A stretch of DNA of 64,000 bases, from positions 64,001 to 128,000 of the forward strand of contig RPFO01000219.1 in assembly GCA_009746045.1 (NCBI GenBank). The letters are read 5' to 3'. This document shows positions 9,781 to 19,785 of this stretch, in pieces. Positions within the stretch are counted from its first letter, which is position 1; every line of letters begins with the position of its first letter. Origin of the DNA: Mesostigma viride. Taxonomy: Eukaryota; Streptophyta; Mesostigmatophyceae; Mesostigmatales; Mesostigmataceae. The notes under the pieces were generated by a model. The model saw nothing but the letters and a program-made list of their open reading frames with translations, did not search any database and was not told where the DNA came from. Both the position numbers and the translations under genes were made by a program.

Positions 9781-11138
9781 TACGCGCGAGGAACGGATGG
9801 CCGGGAGGCCGCCTCGTTCGACCGCCCGGTCCGCTCTTCCCCCTCCTCCACCGGTTCCTCCTCATCGTCGTCGCCATACGCATAGCCTGCGATGGCCTGG
9901 GCATCCAGCCGCCCACTGTCCGAGTCGTGATCGGCCGCGCCTCGTTGCTGCGCTAGCACCTTGTTCACCTCGCGGGTCACCCGTTGGAAGGATGGACCTG
10001 AGGCCCGAGGCGTTTGATACTGCGCGGGCTGGCGGCGGGCATCCTGCAGCTTGGCTGCACGTGCTCCCGCATTACGGGGCCGATCGCCTCGCTGCGCAGG
10101 GTCCGGACGTTTGCCGAAGGCGGGGCCAGAGAACTGGGGTACATGCGTCTCCTCATCCTTGCGGGCGCGCAGGCGAGGGCACTCGCGCTTGAGGTGGCCA
10201 ACCTCGCCGCACGCAAAGCAGCGGGAAGTGGCCGGATCGATCGCATTGACCTGGAAATCAGGGTCATAATCGCTCTCCGCTGGCAGCTCGTAGTCATACG
10301 CGTCCTCCTGTGCGACCTCAGGGTCCGCGGTGGTGAAGTGGACGCGCCGGGGTGCCGCGAGCGGGAAGCGCCGTGTAGATGCTGCACGGCGGCGGGCGAT
10401 CACATCCGAGACTTGTAGCAGGTACTGCTGAATTTTTATCACATCCCACTCCTCCCATGGGACCTCGGCATAGTGCTTGAGCACCTCATCCAAGAGGTCC
10501 GGGTGCAGCGCCTCGATGAACCGTGCCTTGTACTCGGTCCAGGTCATGTCGTCAAGCCGGGCAGTGTACGCCTCAAACTCGGTGAGGAATTCGCGAAACG
10601 GCGTGCTGCCCTGACGGAACTTGCCAAAGGCCAGGCGCTCATGGAGCTTGTAGTCCGGTGGCACCAACTTGCGCCGGATGCGGGCCATCAGCTCCTCGAC
10701 CGTGCGCGGGTAGGTGCGTGACGCGACGCTCTCACAGTGGAGGATGCCGACAACGGACGGATCCATGCACATCGCTACTAGATAGGGAATTAGCACATCA
10801 GTGGCCAACTCCCAATCGTGATGCTCGCACCATGCCCAATAGACCGCCAACACCATGCGTTCCCACTCATCGATCTCGCGCGGGGTCATGTCCGCGCGCA
10901 ACTTGGGCACGGTTTTGAAATCGGGCATGGGCGGAGCCTTGACCGTGGCCGCCCGCGGGCCTCCTTTAGCGCAAAAGGGCGGACGGTTAAAGGACGCCGG
11001 CAGCGATGGGGGCCCAGCAGCCCGCGGCTGGCTGCGCGAGGTCTCAGCGCCTCGCCGCAACCAAACGGATGTCGGGTGTTCGTAACCGGGATCGTTGAGG
11101 TCTAACCGGCTCAGATTCAGGTTGGGGCCATGCGCATG
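9780..11138 (-). CDS. gag: Gag, capsid and nucleocapsid part
   Basis: The frame is open from 11138 down to the stop at 9780-9782. It has a helix-rich capsid-like region (for example 'MTPREIDEWERMVLAVYW' and 'FGKFRQGSTPFREFLTEFEA'). A CCHC zinc knuckle follows (C-x2-C-x4-H-x4-C, CFACGEVGHLKREC) at about 10180-10220. An acidic C-terminus overlaps the start of pol. There is no need for its own start codon: the frame continues that of the upstream 237-residue ORF after one frameshift near 11117-11138. The protein packages element RNA into particles. Confidence 0.9.
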   Translation of the reverse strand, partial: HAHGPNLNLSRLDLNDPGYEHPTSVWLRRGAETSRSQPRAAGPPSLPASFNRPPFCAKGGPRAATVKAPPMPDFKTVPKLRADMTPREIDEWERMVLAVYWAWCEHHDWELATDVLIPYLVAMCMDPSVVGILHCESVASRTYPRTVEELMARIRRKLVPPDYKLHERLAFGKFRQGSTPFREFLTEFEAYTARLDDMTWTEYKARFIEALHPDLLDEVLKHYAEVPWEEWDVIKIQQYLLQVSDVIARRRAASTRRFPLAAPRRVHFTTADPEVAQEDAYDYELPAESDYDPDFQVNAIDPATSRCFACGEVGHLKRECPRLRARKDEETHVPQFSGPAFGKRPDPAQRGDRPRNAGARAAKLQDARRQPAQYQTPRASGPSFQRVTREVNKVLAQQRGAADHDSDSGRLDAQAIAGYAYGDDDEEEPVEEGEERTGRSNEAASRPSVPRA

Positions 11139-11830
11139 CTAGGACGCGCGGGGCCCGTCGCTGGGAAGGACTGACCCAGGCGCGTCTCAGGGCGCTCCTC
11201 GGCATCCTCATCGTAGCGGGGGGGAAGTTCGACCTCCCCCTCTTCCGTCGACCACGGTGAGGTGCCCATGGATTGTGGCTCGCTGCTGAACGATACACGA
11301 CGCGCGGGTTCCGGCCGGGATGGGCTACCGCGACCGCGTCCGCGTCCGTTTACTGACCATGGGTGCTCTAATCGTTGGGCCCGTTGCGCATGGTAAAAGG
11401 CCGCGTTCTGGCTAAGCTGACCATTCGGCTGCGGTTGCCACTGTGGCCGCGGCGGCGGTTGCAACTGTGGCGGTTGCTCATGCTGCGGCTGCAATTGCTG
11501 CGGGGGCTGTGCCGGTGGGATGGATGCACTCATTGGATCTGACCTGGGAGACTCCCGCCTCGGGCCGGTCTCCACCCGTTCCGACCTACTGAAAAATTCT
11601 CCCTGCATATGCTGCTGCTGCTCGCTATCTATGAACATTCCGGCCTGTGGTCTGTACGACTCACGGGCGGGACTAGCCAGCACACCTGGGTGACCTGCAG
11701 AGCTGCCCTGCTGGGAGGCTGGGCTCCGCTGTGATATCTCCTCATGTGCCTGTACGGCCGGACTATCTATACCCGTCTCCCTAACCTCTGACCCTTTAGG
11801 TTTACCTTTACCCCTTGTTTTAGGCGCCAT
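11117..11830 (-). CDS. gag: Gag N-terminal part (Gln/Pro-rich), frameshifted from the rest
   Basis: It begins with an ATG at 11830-11828, with MAPKTRGKGKPKG as a basic N-terminus. A Gln/Pro-rich low-complexity middle and an Arg-rich stretch (GRGRGRGSPSRPEPARR) follow. The ORF stops at 11117, just where the capsid frame opens in another register. I read the two as one gag gene with a frameshift in a C-rich stretch near 11120; a sequencing or assembly indel is equally possible. Confidence 0.75.
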   Translation of the reverse strand: MAPKTRGKGKPKGSEVRETGIDSPAVQAHEEISQRSPASQQGSSAGHPGVLASPARESYRPQAGMFIDSEQQQHMQGEFFSRSERVETGPRRESPRSDPMSASIPPAQPPQQLQPQHEQPPQLQPPPRPQWQPQPNGQLSQNAAFYHAQRAQRLEHPWSVNGRGRGRGSPSRPEPARRVSFSSEPQSMGTSPWSTEEGEVELPPRYDEDAEERPETRLGQSFPATGPARPSMRMAPT

Positions 11831-11957
11831 GGTTACCGTACCACAACCACAAGAAGAGAAGGAAGCAAAAAAACAAAGGTCAAGACAACATCTACTGTCT
11901 ATTATTATATAAATACTATAATATTATAGATGAGCCCCTCTAATCACTATGGCCCCG

Positions 11958-12383
11958 TCACTGGGTGCTGGGCGGCTGGCTAGCGTGTGTGCTAATCGTC
12001 AGCTGGTTAAAGGTGACGGTAACCTGCTGCGTAGCTGTAGTGTCCTCTACCCTAGCCAGTGCACTGGTATGTGCGTACCTACGCCCCCTAGATGCAGGAC
12101 GTGCCCTGGGCCTAATCTCTAGCGGTGGGGCTTCTACATGTAATCCTACGGGACGTGTCATGTGTGCCTGGATAAACAGATCTGCTTCCCATGCTGTCCC
12201 GAACCCCTTAAAAATAGCCCTATGTCTATCTACTATGTTGTTCCTGCAGTCTACCCAGCTATAAAAAATCCCTACCTTGCCTGTGCCCCCATCATGTGCC
12301 AATGCGTAATATAATTGCCTAGACCCATCACTGTCCCATCCCCTAAGTGCCCCAGTATGCCTAATATTATTATTATTAGACAT
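11958..12383 (-). CDS. Leader ORF with RNase H1 N-terminal / viroplasmin-like hybrid-binding domain
   Basis: An intact 141-residue ORF with an ATG at 12383 lies between the 5' LTR and gag. Residues about 24-72 fit the short RNase H1 N-terminal fold (Cauli_VI/viroplasmin family), which binds RNA:DNA hybrids. The pattern YYAL, G-x-GIFYSW, a Cys three residues on, IFKGF and a following WEAD-x-FI matches the family's YYAV, GIY-SW-C and KSF-EA core. The remaining C-terminal half is Arg-, Ser- and Thr-rich with no recognised domain. The ORF starts downstream of the primer-binding site and ends 127 nt before the gag ATG. A role binding the RNA:DNA replication intermediate is inference. The domain assignment is by eye. 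Confidence 0.7.
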   Translation of the reverse strand: MSNNNNIRHTGALRGWDSDGSRQLYYALAHDGGTGKVGIFYSWVDCRNNIVDRHRAIFKGFGTAWEADLFIQAHMTRPVGLHVEAPPLEIRPRARPASRGRRYAHTSALARVEDTTATQQVTVTFNQLTISTHASQPPSTQ

Positions 12384-12930
12384 GCCACGTCTATTGCATG
12401 CAGGCAGGGATAGGCAGAGAAGAAGGAACCTTGAGTACCTCTAGTGAGTGACCATCACCTGCTCACAAGGGTTGCCAACAGGCCCTATAATCTAAGAACG
12501 CAACGACATTACGTAGACAGGAAAACCTGTCAGCACAAGGGAGTAACCTACGTGACAACCCGCCCGTGTACCGGGCCCCAGCACGTAAGCCACTCCCGCG
12601 GAGTCCCTCGCAAACCAGCCTGTACGGTTATGGCCTGCGTGAACCAACGAGCGAGGCCGGTGTACCCAGAGCCAGCGCTCACAGCACAAACATGAAAACG
12701 ACAAGAAAACAGGGCTGGGCGCACACAACACCGCTCTACGCGTGCAGAGAGAGGAGGGACAGAGCGAGCAATATGGCTGCTGCGCGCCCTACAACCACCA
12801 TGGCTGCGTGCCCACCTATTTGCTGCGGATGCGATGTTATCGTTTCTTGCCGTCTTGGTGCAGATCACCGAATTCTCGTCAGGCAGATCACGAGGCCCTG
12901 CCCGCTCTGTACGAGCTAGGGTGGCCCTAG
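12384..12930 (-). other. 5' leader of the Ty3 element
   Basis: This is untranslated sequence between the primer-binding site and the first ORF. I see no gene or strong structure in it. Confidence 0.5.
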
Positions 12931-12948
12931 ACGAATCCTCCGATACCA
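12931..12948 (-). promoter_or_regulatory. Primer-binding site of the Ty3 element
   Basis: One base inside the 5' LTR the minus strand reads TGGTATCGGAGGATTCGT. Its first eleven bases match the classical initiator-Met tRNA primer site (TGGTATCAGAG) with one A-to-G change, which would still pair as G-U. The tRNA identity is inference. Confidence 0.7.
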
Positions 12949-12949
12949 G

Positions 12950-13564
12950 TGTTACGAGCCGCACCATCGGCTCTGAAAGACCCTAGTCTAGCGTGGGTTA
13001 CACCTGAATAAACTCGGAATCTGCTATCCGCCCGGACTACGTGAATGTAGCCCTGAATTCTAGCTAGTACGCGGAATTACTAGCTAGGCCCTGAATGCAC
13101 AACTAGATAAATTATGCATATACATGGAATGCACGAAGGGCGTTAGTGCAGCCCAGATTTGACCCCTGGTTCGGCAGACGAGTTTTACTCAAGTCGATTT
13201 CATTCCAAACCAAAGATAGGAAGCCATTGTCACCTACGACATTTGTCCAAGACGGCGTGCATGCCAGCGGGTCGGCTGGGGGCCGAACCTCTAGCGCAGC
13301 CTGCAATAATATCAGCCGTAGATGTACATAGTATCCGCCAGTCTGGCACCCGGTACCTGGCAGTCCCGGGTACAGACCAGTAACACACCAAACCGAAAGC
13401 AAAGCCACGGGTACCTGGGCCGGGTGATGGAATAACTCGGCCAAGTCCCCGAATCTAACATAATAACTATCGAAAGTCTCAAACAATATCAAAATGACTT
13501 TCGACTGACCAAACTAATTTATTTTAGGAATTGTTACGCCCAAACATGGGTTAGGGCCGTAACA
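12950..13564 (-). repeat. 5' LTR of Ty3/gypsy element
   Basis: 615 bp, nearly identical to 2164-2779. For the minus-strand element this is the promoter-bearing copy. Confidence 0.95.
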
Positions 13565-13569
13565 ATTTG
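13565..13569. repeat. Target-site duplication, right (ATTTG)
   Basis: It matches 2159-2163 exactly and marks the insertion point inside the outer element. Confidence 0.9.
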
Positions 13570-15928
13570 CTACTAGACATCGCAATTAGGGATACCCTCA
13601 TGGCTGTTGCTGTCTCTTTGATGGGATTAATTAGTTAGAGTGACAGTTGTTGCAACAGTTAGTCATAGCTGGTGCCATCATGAGTATTTTGTCCCTGTTG
13701 CTTCTTTTGGTTCCTGTGTATATGGCCCTCACGGCCGTCCATGTGAAGTGCATCAACTTTACCTCTTTTGTTTTCTTAGTGGTTGTCGCCGGCGTTCCAC
13801 CGGCATGTTCCTTTGTGCATCATGTCCATCTTCAAGCGTCGGCCTGTTTGGCAAGGGTAATTAATTTTTCTTACCTTTGACGTATCTATGCGACGTGGTT
13901 GTTTCAGGATGATGCGCTTGGTTGTTGTAGCTCGGGTACCTTACTTTTCCTTCCAGTCATTCAGGGTTCTATCAGCTTATGCTTTGCAACCTTCCTAGTT
14001 GCAGATTTCACTTTGCTGAAATGCATGCTGTTGTGGACGTTCATGGACATGATTTCCCACATGTGGATCCTACAGGGTTCCCAGTACTCCTGTCATGCAC
14101 ACTTGTCTCCTCGTACTTTTTCCTTCCAGTCAGGGAGGGTTACGTCGCCACAATGTGCAACCTTCTTAGTTGCAGGTTTTAGGCAATGGAGCACTTAGCT
14201 GCATGACGGGCCTGGGGTTGTTGTTGACTTTTGTTGCTTGACATAACAATCTATGGATCCTATAGGGTTAGCAGTACTCCTTCAGTCTGAAGGCGCTATT
14301 AGCATTTTGTTCTCTTCCCTGTTCTAAGGGGAGTTAGGACTCTTAATTCACATGGGGTGCATTGGGTTTTACCATCACCCCCACATCATCTATCCTCAGT
14401 CGCATTCAGCCCCTTGCCATCACCCCTTCCCTGCACAGCCACCGTGCCATGAGCTAGCAAGTAGTAATCCTTGCTGTTAATCGGGGTTGCTGTTGGTCAT
14501 ACCTGCTGTTTGCTGGGATTGATGTCAGGTGATAATGGGTGTTCCTACCCATTGTTGTGGGTGTGTGGCACGTTTCTGTTGCAGGTAGTCATACCTATTA
14601 TTTTTTGTACTCAATACTAGCGGTCATGCTGGTAACCGTGGCAATGGTTGATCGGACATCGCCAGCTAGACACATCTACCATGATGACAGGGGCTCGTGA
14701 TAGCTCAGTACCGGGGAGTTCCTCGACGTGTTTGTAGGGGCAGCCTTGCTTGTGGACCTGATCACTCCACTCTCACTGCCATTCGGACACATCTTTCGTA
14801 GACACTACCTTGTCCTGACCTTCACACCCCTTTTTCCCCAGTCTGGGGGTACCCTTGTTGGTACAATGTCTTTGTACCTCAGTTGTGGCACGTCTATTTT
14901 GGCTTGATATTCTATCTGTTTGGTTTGTTTGGAATTTTTTTTCCCCTTCCCCCCCCCCCCTCCGGGTGCTTTCCGTCGCGAGGGCGCTCCGATTCCCATA
15001 GAGGGGGGAGGAGAGAAGAAGGAAGAGGCTTCACAGCCCCTTAGGGGGGCGAGGAGTCAGTGTGAGAAAGCACTGAGGTTACTAGTGTTATTACTAGTGG
15101 CTCTAGTAGCAACTAGATATGGTGTCTGTTCTAGTAGTCATATACTAGTGGATGCACATGTTGGTCCGAGCATCTGTGTTTGTACTGGTAGTCATACTAG
15201 TGAGTTCTGGTGCATGTGTTGGTGCGGACATCGTGGATGTACGGGGTTGGTTGTCCTTGGTTCGTCAGTGCCTGAGGTCAACTAGGTCATGTAGTAGGTG
15301 TATGAGGGTGTACGTGGTGTGTGCATAAAGGATTGGAAGATGCGTATGCGTGTCAGAGGAATCTTTCAATTTTTTTTCTTTGAACTTGGTGCGGGTTCCT
15401 CCATGCCGAGGCACACGCTTGGCTCCCCCTTAGGGGGGGGAGGTATCTCATCTCTTTCGTGCGATGGATGTGCGCAGTCATGCACACTTGTCTCTTCCCC
15501 ACCACACCAATACCAGCTGCATGTCCGCAAGGAGGAGCTATCTGCTCTTCAGGACCCCGCTCTTCAGGAGGGGTTGGACCTCGGCAATAGTTCATTCGGC
15601 GCGGAGTCCCCCTTGTAGTCATACGAGGTGGCGAGGGGCACCGCTTTCATATAAAGGGTTACGGCGGCGACAAAGAGCGCGGGATACGGTGCGCGCAGTT
15701 CGAGCCATGATCGCGCCTCAAGTTGCGACATCTGCGCGACGTCGGCGCAGTGGCGGCAGTCAGCGCTAGGGCGGCCGTCGGGCGAAGTATCACACGCGAC
15801 TTCCGTCGCAAGCGTTTATTTGTGCAACGGTGGTAAGCCACCGTACATGGAGCCTGCGCTATGCCCCTCAGGTATAGTGGTGACGGGCGACAAGGACAAG
15901 GAGACACAGTGGCCACATCGGCGAGTCG
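13570..15928. other. Non-coding interior of outer element, right part
   Basis: Only short frames without recognisable domains. Phrases such as 'ttccttccagtca' and 'gttgcaggt' recur between 13900 and 14600, and there are several homopolymer runs (around 14950 and 15433). This stretch continues the interior interrupted at 2158. Confidence 0.4.
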
Positions 15929-16527
15929 ATGGACGCATCGGCGAGTCATTTGTTGGACAACATGGTTTCCGGCATTAACAAGGCGTCCGACCTCTCTTCG
16001 CAGTCCGCGGTGGAGGTCGAGCAGCGGGTTTTCTCCCAGCTGCAGGCGCTGCGTTTAGGTTTGGAGAAACAGATGGTTGCACAGGCAGAGTTTTTTTTTT
16101 TAGGCGCGGTTGTCCACCACGATGGAAGCGGTACTCCAGAAGGTGATGGAGCGGATGTTGACTCCCCAAGCGGCGGCGGGACCTGGGGCTTCTGCACCTT
16201 CCAGTGCAGGACCCAATCAGGTCGCGCCTTAACACGTGTTAAGGGCCGGGCGGGGCAGTCACCAGCGCGACGTTACCGGTGGGTACTGTGACCGTTGCGG
16301 GTGGTAATTCCGGGGTTGTGGGGCCGTCAGGTCCCCGAATGACGGGGCTTTCCAGTGCCCGTCCAGGGGTCGCACCGGGGCCATCAGGTCCCCTCGTGGC
16401 GGGGCTTTCCAGCTCCTCACACCGACCTTTGGCTCCTGTCCAGGTTCCCCCTCAGGGGTCTGGGTGGACCTCCCTATTGCCGCGTGCTGGCGATAGTACG
16501 GGCGTGCGATTGGTCATGGTCACATGA
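15929..16527 (+). pseudogene. Possible decayed gag-like ORF of the outer element
   Basis: Starting at the ATG at 15929 the frame reads as an amphipathic, coiled-coil-like segment (DNMVSGINKASDLSS, then VEQRVFSQLQALRLGLEKQM). At a T11 run near 16090 the plausible frame shifts to one reading METH-rich sequence such as MEAVLQKVMERML. It shifts again near 16270 to a Gly/Pro/Ser-rich stretch with a duplicated 'GPSGP' unit that ends at 16527. The changes of compositionally sensible frame suggest a broken structural ORF. No homologue is recognised, so gag is a guess from composition and place. Confidence 0.3.
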
Positions 16528-17461
16528 CAGTTTACATTGTGTTCTTCACCACATTGTCTTATCGGGATGTAAAACCGGTATCGGAGGTTGGAGCTTTTGG
16601 CACCTTGCTTGCCATTGCCGTAGACTGTTCTATATGGGACATCGTTGAGTTGGTGACATTTGGTGACATTTGGCGGCATTCGGTGATATTTGGCGACACT
16701 CGGTGATCTTTGGCGACTTTTGGCTACTTTATTGTAGCATGGCCTTTATTGGCTCTTGTGATGAGAATTTGGAGGTTGAGCCACCTGCGTGTGATGTATC
16801 ACCTCGTGCAGTTACGATGGTGGTCGTGTCGATGCCTGTATTGACTATCCTCCCTTTGGATGTGTTACGATTCACGTATATCCGTGGCTAAACTTGTGGT
16901 GATCGTGGAGACCTTGGCTCACTGCCATGTGTCTTGGCCCCTCGCTTCTGTCCTTTGGGCATGCATCCTTCTTCTGCGTGCCGCGCGGCCAATGGACGGG
17001 ATCGGAGTTGGGCTTGCCCGATGGACCAGCTTAGTCGTGCAAGCTGGTCCCTGCCCCATCGGGACCATAGGTCACTCATGGGTTGCACCATGCGTATACG
17101 GAGTCTAGCATGTTCTGGGCGTGGTTGTCGTTGGGCTAGCGGGGTAGCCGACCTCTCCCCAGAGAGGGGGGAGGCGTGTTGCGTCCAAGCCTATTTAATT
17201 AGGTTCCTTTAGTGGACAGTTCGGCGCAACAATGTGAAATAGGCGAAGTCTTAGTGTTCGACTATTTAGGACTATTTGTACAGCCGGTTCATACGGCGTT
17301 GTACTTGCTATTCAGTGGTTTTGTAGTACTTTTGGTACTCCGTACTTTGGTTTATCTGTAGGTGCGCAGCATGTCAATGTGCGTGGACCTAGTATAAGTC
17401 GTTTTGGGTCGTACGGTCAATTCGTGTGAACCGTAGCGCCCTAGAGATCTCGGTTGACCAT
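16528..17461. other. Outer element interior before the right repeat
   Basis: No gene seen. At about 16648-16725 a short 'ttggtgacatttgg' motif repeats imperfectly five to six times. No polypurine tract precedes the right LTR-like repeat. Confidence 0.4.
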
Positions 17462-17879
17462 GCGTCCAAGCAGTGCTGCTTGGCACTGCTTGGCAACGCC
17501 GTGAGCCGCCAAGGTTAATAGTGTGTGGGAACGTTCACCATTGTCACCCCCGGAATGAATGAAATGAATTGAGTTAATCTCTTTCTCTTTCCGGCTGGGT
17601 CACGCCCGCGGGTTTAGGAAATGCATGGTCCTGAATTCCTGTCGTAAATGCTACATGTACCTCGGGAGGCATTTCGCCCAGCTTCCCTATAGAGGTTGCA
17701 ACACCTCGGGCTTGAACCAGCCAGGGTCAACTGCGCCAGGTTAATTATGTTAGATTAGTTATCGTCCATACTAGTCATAGTGTGGATTGCGTAGATTAAT
17801 ATAGCGACCACTGTTCATAATGGTCTATTATGAATCAGGTGTAGATCTTTCGCAGCCGGCAGTCAGCCGGGATGTAAAA
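17462..17879. repeat. Right LTR-like direct repeat of outer element
   Basis: This is a copy of 1-421 with a handful of differences. Together the pair bounds a unit of about 6.5 kb once the nested 11.4 kb Ty3 element is removed. The unit has no intact coding sequence, which fits a non-autonomous large retrotransposon derivative. Confidence 0.75.
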
Positions 17880-19589
17880 TCTAGCTAGTCATTCATTACA
17901 TTAGCCATGCAATGCCATGCATGCCATTAATTAATTCAATGTCCAAGTAGGCAAGGGCCGAATCCGGCTAGACTCTTGCCTGCCCGACCGGACATCCAGT
18001 GATGGACTTCTGGTCCGGATCCTTGGAAAACAGCTGACATGATCTCCGTCCTACGCAGGTACTAACATACATAGCTAGCCGCTTAGACGGCGGTAGGATT
18101 GCATGTACCCGTCCCTCCATCCTAGGACCTAGATAGCTCACACCATCCATTCTTCCATCCCATGTTCCCCTCCCACTGAGGACTTATGCTCACGTGACGC
18201 AGTCACGTGTCTATTAATCAATTAATAAATTAATCCCTCCATCCATCCATCTATCGGGGCTAATGCTCCGTGACTCCCCAACGGGCGCACGAGTTTGATT
18301 AATTTATTCATTAATATCTACGCTACGTCCAGTCGAAGCCTTGAAGTGATCCATTCAATAATTCACGTGCCTTCGCGTTCGAAGAGCCACGTTTGAAGCG
18401 ATTCATCAGCGCTGCCGGAAATGTGGGAACACGCCTAATTAGAGCAGCAAATTCCGTCTTCCCCCCAAAAGGACTAATATTAATAAAAATATATTATTAA
18501 TTAAAAATATACTATTAGTAAAAAAAGAATATAATAAAAAGGCATATGTACATTTGAATTCGTTCCATGCATGCATGGTACTGCCCTTAACATCCCCTTT
18601 GGTTTGCACATTAGTAATGAGGATTTGTACGCTGATTTGCCCTATGTTTGTTTCTCACATTCTTAGGCACAGGCGCCTGGGCCTAGCCGGGCACCTGGCC
18701 CGCACAGATCTGAAGGTAGAAACATCAGATAGACTACAGTAGCTGGCACCAATTAGCCCGCCCAGCCTGGGCGTGATGTCCTCACCTGGCGTGCCCCAGG
18801 CCGCGCGCGGCAGGGCCGCCACCCGTGGACTTTTCGTGATAGACTCGGCATGGACATGTGCTACCCTAGACGTGACGGGCCGGCCTACACCCGGGTGCAG
18901 CCTCCCGGTTAATTAATTTGTCTGTAATATGGTGGAGGCAGATGGTACGCAAGGATAGATGGCATGCAAGTAGTGATGAAGCAGACCATGACCCCCACGT
19001 CTGTGGGGCCTCCGCGTGTGACCGCGTATGGGGCATTCATAGCGATTCGGGCCGTGGTGCCCACAACCCTGTAACTAGGAGGTCCCTAGATAGCTTACAT
19101 CATCCATTCATCCCATGTTCACCCTCCCACTGAGGACTTATGCTCACGGGACGCAGTCACGTGTCTATTATTTCATTAATTAATTCATGGTACTAGAAGG
19201 CCGGCTTCCCCATTCCTTCAGTTACATACCACTGACATTAAGATCGGATCGAATTATAATGAAATGCCGGTATATTGCATGAAGTGTAAATTGTTAGTTA
19301 TGGTGCATAGTGTGCACGTCGGCATGTACATGTGCCCCGTGGTTGCCATATTATTTGTCATTATTAAGCCGAATTTTGAGACCGGATCATCGATGTCGAT
19401 CGAACCGACAGAGATGTCGGCAAGTCGGCATGCGCATCAGAGTACCTGTCACACGTGCTGCCCTAGGAAGTCGATCAAAACGCGAGGCTCACCGCATAGT
19501 ATCCATCCAGTAGGGTTTATGACAGAGTCCTCAAGCCCCCCCTGGGTGCCTGTGCAAGTTGTTTAGGAGGCATGACCCATCATGGAGGC
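17880..19589. repeat. AT-rich intergenic DNA with dispersed hairpin repeats
   Basis: No gene seen. A block at about 18124-18330 includes 'cactgaggacttatgctcac', then TAAT-rich DNA, then a hairpin (ctccgtgactccccaac plus its complement). Part of the block recurs directly at 19080-19190 and in reverse near 22020-22160. The hairpin core appears again at about 44190 and 48450. It resembles a short non-autonomous element family, but I could not define termini. Confidence 0.55.
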
Positions 19590-19658
19590 CACGAGCCACG
19601 AGCCACGAGCCACGAGCCACGAGCCACGAGCCACGAGCCACGAGCCACGAGCCACGAG
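19590..19658. repeat. 7 bp tandem repeat (CCACGAG)n
   Basis: About nine perfect heptamer copies. Confidence 0.95.
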
Positions 19659-19785
19659 GTAGCCATGGCTGTCGGAGCTCATAACTTTCACGTTTGAGCC
19701 CCGAATTCAGCTGTGAATATCACAATCGCTTCGTCTTTCTTAGACGCACATGCTGATATAATTTTCCAAAGCTATAACGCACTAT

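Larger units (their letters stand above)
2164..13564 (-). mobile_element. Complete nested Ty3/gypsy chromovirus-like retrotransposon
   Basis: This 11.4 kb element is bounded by LTRs at 2164-2779 and 12950-13564, both running TGTTACG to GTAACA. The pentamer ATTTG flanks it at 2159-2163 and 13565-13569, as expected of an integrase-made target duplication. Read on the minus strand the order is 5' LTR, primer-binding site, small ORF with a hybrid-binding domain, gag, pol (protease, RT, RNase H, integrase, chromodomain), a third ORF region, polypurine tract and 3' LTR. By eye the LTRs differ at two substitutions and one indel over about 616 bp, which suggests a recent insertion. Even so, gag, the end of pol and the third ORF change frame. 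The element sits inside the interior of the outer 1-17879 element. Confidence 0.95.
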
